Source: Melioribacteraceae bacterium (GTDB lineage: Bacteria; Bacteroidota; Ignavibacteria; Ignavibacteriales; Melioribacteraceae). From it: a stretch of 40,937 bases of DNA. The position numbers and the translations under genes were made by a program. Under the pieces are notes generated by a model. It had not been told where the DNA came from. It did no database searches and saw nothing but the letters and a program-made list of their open reading frames with translations. This document shows positions 1 through 8,443 of the stretch, piece by piece (position 1 is the stretch's first letter; every line of letters starts with the position of its first letter). The DNA is taken from contig JALNXG010000034.1 in NCBI GenBank assembly GCA_023230485.1, positions 1 to 40,937 of the forward strand. The letters run 5' to 3'.

Positions 1-118
1 GACGAATAATCATAAAATAAAAAATTGCGAATATAGCACCAAACATAATAAGTGTGCTAACCATACTTCCGCCACCGCCTTGACCTGATGGAGGTGCCAT
101 TGCTAATAATAGATCCAT
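1..118 (-). CDS. yajC: Preprotein translocase subunit YajC, N-terminal part (cut by window edge)
   Basis: The first 39 codons read MDLLLAMAPPSG, then a GQGGGGS glycine stretch, then a hydrophobic helix (VSTLIMFGAIFAIFYFMIIR) that ends in the F-M-I-R signature expected just before the YajC cytoplasmic domain. YajC is a small single-pass inner-membrane partner of SecDF and SecYEG. The gene runs off the left edge, so the cytoplasmic part is not seen. It lies 9 bp after tgt on the same strand, and its Shine-Dalgarno AGGAG (125-129) overlaps the tgt stop codon. The tgt-yajC(-secD) order is widely conserved and supports the call. Seen: start, RBS, helix. Inferred: the rest of the protein. Confidence 0.85.
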   Translation of the reverse strand, partial: MDLLLAMAPPSGQGGGGSMVSTLIMFGAIFAIFYFMIIR

Positions 119-127
119 TTTTTTCTC

Positions 128-1267
128 CTAAATTGAATTTATGTTATACATTAATTTATTAATAATTTCCTTCTTCCACTCGGAAAAAGTACCTTCTTTA
201 ATTTTTTCTCTCGCCTGCCGAACTAAATTTAAGTAAAAAGTAAGATTATGTATAGATGCAAGTTCGTAAGCTAATATCTCTTTCGCATTAAATAGATGCC
301 GCAAATATGACTTTGTAAAATTTTGACACGTGTAGCACGAGCAATTTGGATCAAGCGGAGTGAAATCCTCCTTATAACCCGCATTCCTCATCGATACAAC
401 TCCGAGCGAAGTGAAAAGATACGCATTGCGTGCATTGCGTGTTGGCATCACACAATCAAACATATCAACACCCCTTTCAATCGCTTCAAGAATATTCTCC
501 GGTCGCCCGACACCCATTAAATATCGTGGCTTCTCCACCGGCATTAAATCAGTCGTGAAATCAACTAATTCATACATCTGCTCCATCGGCTCACCAACTG
601 CCAGTCCGCCAATCGCATAAGCATCGAAATCGAGATTAACTAAATTCTCTGCCGATTTCTCCCTTAAATCCTTATAAACGCTTCCCTGTATAATACCAAA
701 TAAATATTGTTTATGCCCATAAAGCGGTTCCGAATTTTCAAAAGCTTCTTTGTTTAAAACAGCCCATCGGCTAGTAAGTTCCTGCGATTTTTTCGCATAA
801 TCATATTCGCATGGGAATGGAGTACATTCATCAAGCGGCATCATAAAATCTGAACCGATACTCCTCTGTATTTGGATCACTTTTTCAGGTGAGAAGAAAT
901 GTTTCGAGCCATCTAGATGACTTTTAAATTCTACGCCGTCATGTTTTAGCTTTCTTAGTTCCGAAAGAGAAAAAACCTGAAATCCTCCGCTATCAGTTAA
1001 AATCGGTCGATCCCATCCCATAAATTTATGAAGTCCACCCGCTTTTTCTAATATTTCCGTTCCGGGTCGAAGATATAAATGATATGTATTGCCGAGAATG
1101 ATTTGTGCTTTTACTTCTTCTTTGAGTGCTTTGGGCGTTACTGCCTTTACTGTCCCCTGAGTGCCAACCGGCATAAAGATTGGAGTTTCTATTTCACCAT
1201 GTGAAGTTGTTATTTTACCGAGACGTGCCTTAGAATTTGTATCTGTTTTTAGTAATTGAAAATCCAA
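128..1267 (-). CDS. tgt: tRNA-guanine transglycosylase (queuine/preQ1 tRNA-ribosyltransferase)
   Basis: Exchanges guanine 34 in the anticodon wobble position of GUN tRNAs for preQ1 on the way to queuosine. The 379 residues match the usual length. Visible are FMPVGTQGTVKA (31-42), the TDSGGFQVFS loop with general acid/base Asp92, GIIQGS (191-196), GGLAVGE (220-226), and MFDCVMPTRNARN with nucleophile Asp271. The zinc site is Cys309, Cys311, Cys314 and His340. The start is TTG: the codon directly upstream in frame is TAA and the next Met (residue 32) lies inside the conserved core, so TTG is effectively forced. An AGG sits about 8 bp upstream. Cotranscribed with yajC. Confidence 0.97.
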   Translation of the reverse strand: MDFQLLKTDTNSKARLGKITTSHGEIETPIFMPVGTQGTVKAVTPKALKEEVKAQIILGNTYHLYLRPGTEILEKAGGLHKFMGWDRPILTDSGGFQVFSLSELRKLKHDGVEFKSHLDGSKHFFSPEKVIQIQRSIGSDFMMPLDECTPFPCEYDYAKKSQELTSRWAVLNKEAFENSEPLYGHKQYLFGIIQGSVYKDLREKSAENLVNLDFDAYAIGGLAVGEPMEQMYELVDFTTDLMPVEKPRYLMGVGRPENILEAIERGVDMFDCVMPTRNARNAYLFTSLGVVSMRNAGYKEDFTPLDPNCSCYTCQNFTKSYLRHLFNAKEILAYELASIHNLTFYLNLVRQAREKIKEGTFSEWKKEIINKLMYNINSI

Positions 1268-1428
1268 TTATACCTATCATTTTTTATTTTATCGTAACCA
1301 TAAAGATAAAGTAATTAATGGAATACTCAAAGCCGATATTCCCTTTAGCCCTTACTTCCATATTGTGGTAAATGTTGCAAATAATGCTTATTTTTGAATC
1401 ATTATTCAAAATAATTTTAAGCTTTGTA

Positions 1429-2667
1429 ATGAAAAAATCCATTCTCTTTTTATTCCTATTTATATTTTCTTCCATTATGTTCTCTCAATCGCTTAAGGGT
1501 AAATTAGTTGATCATGAAAACCATATACTTTCAAATTTATCTTTAACCCTTTTCATCGATAACAGAACTTATCAAACAGTTAGTGCCACTGATGGTACTT
1601 TCATATTTGATAATATCCTTAGTATCGAATACGAAACTATTCCCTCAGGATATATAATCTCGAATAATTATCCCAACCCATTTAATCCTTTAACAAGAAT
1701 TATGGTTACTCTCCCTTCAAACGGGAATGTAAAAATTTCTACATACAATCTATTGGGTGAAAAAGTTATTTCAGATGTTTCTATGGAATTAACGAGCGGC
1801 TCTCATTCAATCGATTTGGAATTTGATGGATTACCTAATGGTGTTTATTTTGCAAATGTTTCGATTGATGATAAATTAAGTGTCGTAAAAAAACTGATGC
1901 TACTTTATGGGAGTCAACATCTTTTCCCAATTGGGAATTCGGCTGATACAAGAAATATACATGTCAATAAAAATACCGAGACAATAAAAATTGATAGTTT
2001 AATTGTATCGAGCAAGATTATCGGGAAAAAGGTTTTAATTAATTTACCTTCTATCATCGGTAATTCGCTTGACTTGGGAGATGTAGTTATTGAAAGATTT
2101 TGCCCCGGGTTGCCGACAATCTTATATGAAGGGAAAACATATAATACTATTCAGATCGGCGAACAATTCTGGTTGAAAGAAAATTTGGATATCGGAAGAA
2201 TGATTTTGGGCGATAGTAATCCATCAAATAATGGAGTTATTGAGAAATATAGCTACGATAACGATACTAATTATTCCAATATTTATGGTGGACTTTATCA
2301 ATGGGACGAAGCAATGAAATATTCTCCTAATGAGGGATCGAAAGGGATTTGTCCCGATGGCTGGCATATTCCTACTAAATCAGAATTTGAAAAATTGATC
2401 GAAACTGTGGATAGTAATAGCAATTATCTAAAAGCATTTTCAGAAAATGACAATTCCAATTTGAGTGGATTCAGTGCTTTAATCGCCGGACATAGAAACC
2501 CTGACGGATTATTCCGAATGCTCGAAAGTAATACATCCTTTTGGCTCTCCTCGGAATTTTTCACTGGAGATGCTTTCTATGCCTACATACGAAAAAATAA
2601 TAATGAAATTAATATCGATTTTTGTGTAAAAGATTATGCGTTCAGTATCAGATGTCTAAAGGATTAG
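1429..2667 (+). CDS. Secreted FISUMP-domain protein with an internal YPNPFNP sorting-type domain
   Basis: I start it at ATG 1429, which gives a clean signal peptide (MKKSILFLFLFIFSSIMFSQ). An in-frame ATG at 1372 would put 19 hydrophobic residues ahead of the lysines and is less likely. After a short carboxypeptidase-regulatory-like stretch (about 21-70), residues 72-160 look like a type A C-terminal sorting domain: YPNPFNP at 81-87, then TYNLLGEKV and LPNGVYFANV. Residues about 225-412 are a FISUMP (Fibrobacter succinogenes major paralogous) domain: YEGKTYNTIQIGEQFWLKEN, GGLYQWDEAM, GICPDGWHIPT, and a SIRCLKD end. FISUMP proteins are surface or secreted and of unknown function. The sorting-type domain is normally at the very C-terminus; here it is internal. 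No obvious Shine-Dalgarno sequence. Confidence 0.85.
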   Translation: MKKSILFLFLFIFSSIMFSQSLKGKLVDHENHILSNLSLTLFIDNRTYQTVSATDGTFIFDNILSIEYETIPSGYIISNNYPNPFNPLTRIMVTLPSNGNVKISTYNLLGEKVISDVSMELTSGSHSIDLEFDGLPNGVYFANVSIDDKLSVVKKLMLLYGSQHLFPIGNSADTRNIHVNKNTETIKIDSLIVSSKIIGKKVLINLPSIIGNSLDLGDVVIERFCPGLPTILYEGKTYNTIQIGEQFWLKENLDIGRMILGDSNPSNNGVIEKYSYDNDTNYSNIYGGLYQWDEAMKYSPNEGSKGICPDGWHIPTKSEFEKLIETVDSNSNYLKAFSENDNSNLSGFSALIAGHRNPDGLFRMLESNTSFWLSSEFFTGDAFYAYIRKNNNEINIDFCVKDYAFSIRCLKD

Positions 2668-5600
2668 GTCTTCTCTACATCATCAAAATGTTTATCTATC
2701 TCTTTTTGCAATTCGATAGTCTTTGAAATCGCCGTAACGATTTTGCAATATGTCCTCACTTCGTCTGCGGTGAGCGATCTCCCTTTCCTGTCCTTTAACC
2801 ATTTTTCACATACTTGATATCCACCGATTCGATACTGCCAAACTTCTTCGCTTATTCCATCAAAATATTGATTTTCATTAATCCATATTTTGCCGGTTTT
2901 GTCGAACTCCTCTTCATAACGCAATTTTTCTACTTTATTGCTATTACCTTTTTCAATAGGAAACTGAGCAATAGGGTTATCTAATTCACTCGATTTAAGT
3001 AAATGTAATTCAGCAAGTTTCTTACCAAGCGTCCCAAGTTGAATAAATAGTTTATATCCTTTTGTAAATGGAATCCGAGGAAAATCAATCTTCAAAAATT
3101 CTACATATTTTGTGCGATAAGTATTACTGTATAGAATCGCATAGATATAATAAAATAATTCTTCCGGAGTTACTTCTTTTTGATATGTCATATTGAGTTC
3201 AGCAAATAATTCCGGATTAATATTCGGCTGTTTCGCCTCATAATCAATCGCTGGTTCAAACATCATCATCTGCGAAGCAAGTGAACTCTTTTTCCTTTTC
3301 TGCTCAGGATAAATATAAAGAGGGAATACTAATTCACCTCCACGCCGAAATAAATTAAAATCAACTAAGTTTTCTGAGACAAATACAATATCATATGTAT
3401 CACCTCCAATAACCCCAAATTGTCGTCCGATACATAGTGCAGAATTTTCCTTGAGCATATGCTTCATAGTTTCGTAAATCGGTCTTTCAATAATCCATTT
3501 TGTATAAACTATTTTTCGTAAGTCAAAAGGTCTATAAAGAATATTTTTAAAGTATTTATCCCAAACTTCCCCTGAAAGCTGATTCCTAAATTTGCTTAGT
3601 TTGAATGTGGATGAATCTTTTAGTTTATAAATAATTCTTATCTCATCATCTGTTATTTTTAGATCTGTAAAATCTTTCACTCTTCTTTTTAATTTGTCAA
3701 GCTCGAAATCTATAGCAAAACTATCTCTTGCCGTAACCAATCCAACATTATTTATAGGAAATATCTCTTGAACAGACGGATATTCATTATAGCCTTTGCT
3801 ATACCTTTCGTCTCTGGAAATTAGAAAATAATAAGGAGTTTTGGGTTTTAGCTTCTTCCACCTTACATTTTCAATAGTATGTTTATTGAGCCAATTATAT
3901 TTCGCTTCTCTTAATCCATAAATCTCTTGATGAAAAATCGATTTTGTTTTCGACTTCTTATGCTTAATAAAAAATGCTATCGCAACACCCTGCTGAATAT
4001 CAAAAACATTTTCGTCCTTACTTCCATCAGGAGCTTTTTCTTTCTTTAGATTATTGCCATGCAAATCCAATATATAAATCTCATCAAAACTATTCATCAA
4101 TGACTGCCGCATACCACGAAATGTTGGATTATCGAGATAACTGTGGTTGGTAATAAATCCTACGACACCTTCACCGGCTTCATCTATTTTCCATTGAGCA
4201 AAACGAATGAACTTCACATAATCATCCTGCAGCCAATGTTTCTTTTCTTTGAAATGCTCCCCATCAACATATTTATACGATTCAATTTTTTCAGTTATCC
4301 ACTCTCCCTTATTTGATGAGATACCCGAATAAGGCGGATTGCCGAGCACTACAAGTATCGGAACTTGCTTCTTCACTTTTCCCGCTTCGTGGCTCTCTTG
4401 CGAAAGTGATGACATTCCCGGGAATCTCGATTCATCAAGCTCCTTCATTTCGAGTGTATTCGTCAAGTAATATTTTACTCTCTCATCATCTTCCATTCTG
4501 TAACCAAGCTCTTCCAAAAGGAACGACATCTTCATATGACCGATAGCATACGGTGCCATCATCAATTCAAATGAATAATAGTTTTGAAGTATCTGTTCCT
4601 TAAGAAATGTTTTTACTGCACCTCTACCATATTTACCCTCAAATTCCTCAACCGCTGTTTCAATAGCTTTTGCTAAAAAGCTAAGTGTTCCACCTGCAGG
4701 ATCAAGTAAAGTAACATCCTTCGAGGCAAGTCCATCTCCGATATCAAATTTTTCTTTGAGTATTTGATGAAGGGAACGCACGATAAATGATACCACAGGT
4801 TCAGGAGTGTAATAAACTCCCCTTTTCTCTCTCGTTTTAGGATCATAAATCGAAAGGAATGTTTCATAAAAATGTAAAACCGGGTCGCTTCCTTTTCCTT
4901 CGTGATAATATTGATCGAGTATTTTTTTTGCATCAGCCGCACTTAGCACTTCGGCTATATCATCAATTATTACTTCCATCTGTTGAGGTAAGTCCTCTAA
5001 CGAAATAAATTTAAAAACATCCCTTAAAATTCCGATTGATTTCGGTATGTATGAAAAGGCAAGTTTCCTATTGAAATCTTTTTCTGCACGCAAACGTGCA
5101 GCGAATAATCCATAAGTAATTGTTTGTGAATAAATATCGGCAAATTCATCTTCATTTATTCCGGCAATTAAAAACTCTTTGAAAGCATCATAAAAACCGT
5201 GAATCGATTTTGTGCCTTGCTTCAATTCCTCACTTACAATTTCATCTTTTAAAAATCGTGTTCTTTTTGCAAGTTCAACAGCGAGCGTCTTAGCAGTATA
5301 AGTTCTCGGAAGAGAAAAATCTAAAAATCTTTCGAGGAGTTCAAATAAGTTAACTTCATTTTCGATTGGAGGAGATGTAGATAGTTTTTTTATGATGAAT
5401 GGTCGTGCAATAGAAATCTGATCAATCATTTCCCCATTTCTATATAACCGGAATTCAGTAAAGTTTGTTAAAATAACATTTGGGAAAGTTGAGAGGTATC
5501 TTTCTAACTGTGGTGTTTCTTCTATTCTATCGAGGTCAGTTCCTAAATCTTTAGCTTCGATATAACCAATTATTTTTTGCTTGCCATCCCAAATCCTAAA

Positions 5601-5774
5601 ATCGGGATTACCAGCTTCTGTTTTCTTAGGCAGGATTGTTACATCAATTTTCTTTCTCCTAACTGCTTCAGAAAATTGAGTAATAAAATCAGCAAGATGC
5701 TTGTAGTATGATTCTTCCCTCGCATCCCCTTTCTGATATGTCTTGAATAAATTAGATAAATAATTTTTTGTCAT
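2664..5774 (-). CDS. Single-chain restriction-modification enzyme (Type IIG-like, Type ISP-related, no helicase)
   Basis: 1036 residues combine nuclease, adenine methyltransferase and specificity parts. The N-terminus has a PD-(D/E)XK pattern: NPDF (Asp58) and YIEAKD (Glu73, Lys75). The methylase follows: KRGVYYTPEPVV (318-328, motif X), DPAGG (358-362, SAM motif I, a variant of DPACG) and LGNPPYSG (catalytic NPPY 479-482). The remainder resembles the target-recognition region of Type ISP enzymes such as LlaBIII. There is no DEAD-box helicase between nuclease and methylase, so it should cut close to its site as Type IIG enzymes do. It lies 26 bp after the DUF697 gene on the same strand, and its stop overlaps the stop of the convergent FISUMP gene. 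Active-site assignment is by eye; a methylase-only role is possible if the nuclease is inactive. Confidence 0.85.
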   Translation of the reverse strand: MTKNYLSNLFKTYQKGDAREESYYKHLADFITQFSEAVRRKKIDVTILPKKTEAGNPDFRIWDGKQKIIGYIEAKDLGTDLDRIEETPQLERYLSTFPNVILTNFTEFRLYRNGEMIDQISIARPFIIKKLSTSPPIENEVNLFELLERFLDFSLPRTYTAKTLAVELAKRTRFLKDEIVSEELKQGTKSIHGFYDAFKEFLIAGINEDEFADIYSQTITYGLFAARLRAEKDFNRKLAFSYIPKSIGILRDVFKFISLEDLPQQMEVIIDDIAEVLSAADAKKILDQYYHEGKGSDPVLHFYETFLSIYDPKTREKRGVYYTPEPVVSFIVRSLHQILKEKFDIGDGLASKDVTLLDPAGGTLSFLAKAIETAVEEFEGKYGRGAVKTFLKEQILQNYYSFELMMAPYAIGHMKMSFLLEELGYRMEDDERVKYYLTNTLEMKELDESRFPGMSSLSQESHEAGKVKKQVPILVVLGNPPYSGISSNKGEWITEKIESYKYVDGEHFKEKKHWLQDDYVKFIRFAQWKIDEAGEGVVGFITNHSYLDNPTFRGMRQSLMNSFDEIYILDLHGNNLKKEKAPDGSKDENVFDIQQGVAIAFFIKHKKSKTKSIFHQEIYGLREAKYNWLNKHTIENVRWKKLKPKTPYYFLISRDERYSKGYNEYPSVQEIFPINNVGLVTARDSFAIDFELDKLKRRVKDFTDLKITDDEIRIIYKLKDSSTFKLSKFRNQLSGEVWDKYFKNILYRPFDLRKIVYTKWIIERPIYETMKHMLKENSALCIGRQFGVIGGDTYDIVFVSENLVDFNLFRRGGELVFPLYIYPEQKRKKSSLASQMMMFEPAIDYEAKQPNINPELFAELNMTYQKEVTPEELFYYIYAILYSNTYRTKYVEFLKIDFPRIPFTKGYKLFIQLGTLGKKLAELHLLKSSELDNPIAQFPIEKGNSNKVEKLRYEEEFDKTGKIWINENQYFDGISEEVWQYRIGGYQVCEKWLKDRKGRSLTADEVRTYCKIVTAISKTIELQKEIDKHFDDVEKT

Positions 5775-5800
5775 AATATTAATATAACTAACTAAATTTA

Positions 5801-6850
5801 TTAAGGAATTTTTATCTTTTTGAATATCCCTGTGATTTTTCCAAAGCCATATTCAATCTTATTATTTACTATCTCCATTGCCTCGGAAATTCCTTTTTTT
5901 AACTTACTATCTTCACCGGAATTATTGCCATTTAATTTACTTGCAAGTTCCATTACATATGCCATCGGGTTAACAGCAAATTTTGCAAAATTCTCTTTTT
6001 TCTCCGTTGAAAAATTTTTAAGAGCAGTTTTAATCTTCTCCCTTACATCTCCCGTTATTAATTTAGCTGTATCGTAAACTACTTTGAATGATGGTCGTAA
6101 ATCTTTATCACTGCTTATATAAACCTTATAACAATAGTATTCTGCTATAAATGAAATTCTTGTTACGAGCATCGCATTAACAAATCCATCACCAATTGAA
6201 CCCATTATTTTATCTATAAAAGGAATGCTCTTAATTCCGTCAGTTGCAAGACTTGCAAATATTTCATCAGTCGCATATTCTACTCCCTCAGAACCTCCGA
6301 TTGCCATTGCAGTATATACTTTTCGCCCGATGCCAAATAAATCTTTATTTGAAACCCTGCCATTATATGTAATAAATATTTCTTTAACTAAATTTATGCT
6401 TGCCGATAAAATTATAATTGCATCAAGAAATCCGTTCTGCGAAACTGCTGTACTATAAAATACTTTTGATATATAACGCTGGCGTAAAGCCATTACCTTA
6501 GCTTGCAAAATTAAGATCGAATCTTTGTATTTATCTTCATTTGTTTTCGAGCAGTTAAAATCATATTCAGATAATAGTTTATTCTTTTGGAATTGTTTGA
6601 GTCTTTTTAAATAGATTGCTTCAATTTCATCTAAATTCTTTGTCGGAGAAAAACTTCTTGGAATCATTAATGTCTTAAACGAAGGAATTATTACAAAATA
6701 GATTAGCACGAGAGCAACAAAAATTAAAAAAGCATATCCCCAATATTCATCAATAGACCTCAAATCATTATATAACGATATGAACTCTCTAACAATAATT
6801 ACTGAAATCGCAATTGAAAAGAGAAAAAATATTTTCCTTATTAACTGCAT
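5801..6850 (-). CDS. DUF697 (YcjF-type) membrane protein
   Basis: 349 residues. Two N-terminal transmembrane helices (about 5-20 and 37-56) precede a charged helical stretch (70-130). A DUF697-like module follows (about 130-245), recognisable from SQNGFLDAIIIL (137-148), LVKEIFITYNGR, and the small-residue-rich DGFVNAMLVTRISFIAEYYC at its end. A Lys/Glu-rich cytoplasmic tail closes the protein. DUF697 proteins are inner-membrane or GTPase-associated proteins without a settled biochemical role. Start supported by GGAG about 5 bp upstream. It is the first gene of a two-gene unit with the restriction-modification enzyme, behind a candidate promoter at 6897-6925. No GTPase motifs are present in this protein. 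Family call from motifs by eye; role unknown. Confidence 0.7.
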   Translation of the reverse strand: MQLIRKIFFLFSIAISVIIVREFISLYNDLRSIDEYWGYAFLIFVALVLIYFVIIPSFKTLMIPRSFSPTKNLDEIEAIYLKRLKQFQKNKLLSEYDFNCSKTNEDKYKDSILILQAKVMALRQRYISKVFYSTAVSQNGFLDAIIILSASINLVKEIFITYNGRVSNKDLFGIGRKVYTAMAIGGSEGVEYATDEIFASLATDGIKSIPFIDKIMGSIGDGFVNAMLVTRISFIAEYYCYKVYISSDKDLRPSFKVVYDTAKLITGDVREKIKTALKNFSTEKKENFAKFAVNPMAYVMELASKLNGNNSGEDSKLKKGISEAMEIVNNKIEYGFGKITGIFKKIKIP

Positions 6851-6896
6851 ACTAACTCCGGATTAGAATTTATTTAAGAAGATATTCATCTCTTCC

Positions 6897-6925
6897 AACT
6901 TAAAATAACTGTCTATGAAGGTCAA
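6897..6925 (-). promoter_or_regulatory. Candidate sigma70-type promoter for the DUF697/restriction unit
   Basis: On the minus strand: TTGACC (6925-6920), a 17-bp spacer, and TAAGTT (6902-6897), about 45 bp before the DUF697 start codon. It lies just downstream of the terminator of the preceding operon, where a promoter is expected. The -35 is close to consensus and the -10 is weak. Confidence 0.4.
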
Positions 6926-6934
6926 GATTTATTT

Positions 6935-6970
6935 ATAAAAAAAGCAGTATAGATAATTTCTATACTGCTT
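6935..6970 (-). terminator. Rho-independent terminator of the persulfide operon
   Basis: A perfect inverted repeat (stem 6943-6953 with 6959-6969, AGCAGTATAGA/TCTATACTGCT, 5-base loop, plus one further A-T pair) is followed on the minus strand by a run of T residues (6942-6935). It sits 38 bp after the stop codon of the persulfide dioxygenase gene and so ends that operon. Confidence 0.9.
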
Positions 6971-7007
6971 CATAACAATCTTGTAACCTATTAGTAAGAA
7001 TTAAGAC

Positions 7008-8426
7008 TTACTTCACTTCCTGTAACTCTTCTTTCTCTATCGGTTTACCTTCACTTTGCCATGCTGTAAATCCGCCTGTAAGGTTTATAACATTCTTGAT
7101 TCCCACCGATAACAACAAACTTACACCAATACTCGACCTATCACCACCGGCACAATTCAATACTATCTCTTTCTCATCTTCCAATAAATCTTTTTTATCA
7201 AGAAGCGAACCGAGATGAATATTTTTAGCTCCGGGTATATGTCCCGCCGCAAATTCTGTCGCACCTCTTACATCAATTACCGTTACTTCTTCCGAAAGTA
7301 TTTTCCTTTCTAATTCAGCAACCGTCAATTGATTAACCGTTTCTAATTCGTGACAATCGTCTGCGTAACTATCCATATTTGAAATATAACCATGAATATT
7401 ATCTAACCCAATCCGAATCAATGATTTTGTAAGCTCTTCGATATTATTGTCATTCGCAACAAGTATAAATGGATTTTCATAATCTAATAACCATCCTGCC
7501 CAAGTAGAAAATGCTGCATTATCCTGAATGTTAATCGATTTACAAATATGCCCACCTGCATAAGATAATTTATCTCTTGTATCGACTAATCGTATTTCCT
7601 GATCAAGTGCAGACTTAAATTGTGGCAATGTCAATCGTGCAGGATGAGGCAATCCGCCTAATATTTCAGGACCTGTTTTATTCAATTTCTTCATCATTGC
7701 AAAATATTTCGGAGGTTCGGGCTGACCGTCTAATAATACTTTTATAAATTTTTCTTCATCATCTATATTTAATGCCCAATTTGTGATTTTTTCGTATCCA
7801 ACTGTCGAAGAAGGAACTGCACCAAGTGCTTTGCCACACGCAGATCCTGCTCCATGAGCGGGCCAGACTTGAACATGATCAGGTAATGACTTAAACTTTT
7901 TCAGCGATTGAAACATCTCTCGAGCACCAATCTCTTGCGTACCAATATATCCCGCTGCTTTCTCCAATAAATCGGGGCGACCAACATCGCCTACAAATAC
8001 AAAGTCCCCTGAAAAAATCATAACTGGTGCACTGCTTCGTGCTGTATCTGTTAATAAGAAACTGATATGTTCCGGTGTATGACCAGGTGTATGAATCACT
8101 TCAAAAAGAAGATTGCCCACTTTAAACGAATGCCCTTCCTTGAGTGCAATATGATCAAATTGATATTGCCAATCTGGACCTCCCTCATCCGATAGCATTA
8201 CTTGAGCAGATGTTGCTGCCGCTAATTCTCTCGTTCCACTTAAGAAATCGGCATGAATATGTGTCTCTGTTATATGCGTAATTTTTAATTTTTCTTTTTC
8301 GGCAATTTCTAAATAGATATCGATATCCCTACGAGGATCTATTACTATCGCCTCGCCCGATGCTTGACATCCTATTATATAGCTTGCCTGCGCTAATCCT
8401 GTTTCATATATGTGTTTAAAAAACAT
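7008..8426 (-). CDS. Persulfide dioxygenase-rhodanese fusion (metallo-beta-lactamase fold)
   Basis: Oxidises glutathione or related persulfides to sulfite, with rhodanese domains that pass sulfane sulfur; it acts in cytoplasmic sulfide detoxification. The N-terminal metallo-beta-lactamase domain shows THIHADFLSG (His56, His58, Asp60), HTPGHTPEH (His116), SGDFVFVGDVGRPDL (140-153) and PAHGAGSACG (His191). Two rhodanese domains follow. The second (about 365-465) has VIDVR, EFAAGHIPGA and the loop LNCAGGDRSS with Cys424 or adjacent as the active-site cysteine. The first (about 265-360) has lost the cysteine: VANDNNIEE occupies the loop. The 472-residue length and layout are those of CstB-like/MBL-rhodanese fusions. 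Start has GAGG 5 bp upstream. Last gene of a three-gene operon with a rhodanese and a TauE-type exporter. Confidence 0.9.
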   Translation of the reverse strand: MFFKHIYETGLAQASYIIGCQASGEAIVIDPRRDIDIYLEIAEKEKLKITHITETHIHADFLSGTRELAAATSAQVMLSDEGGPDWQYQFDHIALKEGHSFKVGNLLFEVIHTPGHTPEHISFLLTDTARSSAPVMIFSGDFVFVGDVGRPDLLEKAAGYIGTQEIGAREMFQSLKKFKSLPDHVQVWPAHGAGSACGKALGAVPSSTVGYEKITNWALNIDDEEKFIKVLLDGQPEPPKYFAMMKKLNKTGPEILGGLPHPARLTLPQFKSALDQEIRLVDTRDKLSYAGGHICKSINIQDNAAFSTWAGWLLDYENPFILVANDNNIEELTKSLIRIGLDNIHGYISNMDSYADDCHELETVNQLTVAELERKILSEEVTVIDVRGATEFAAGHIPGAKNIHLGSLLDKKDLLEDEKEIVLNCAGGDRSSIGVSLLLSVGIKNVINLTGGFTAWQSEGKPIEKEELQEVK

Positions 8427-8443
8427 TTTTTCCTCTTAATTTA

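Noticed and set aside
1394..1409. Palindrome TTGAATCATTATTCAA upstream of the FISUMP gene.
   Set aside because: Six-base arms made almost wholly of A/T are expected by chance here; no regulator gene is nearby.
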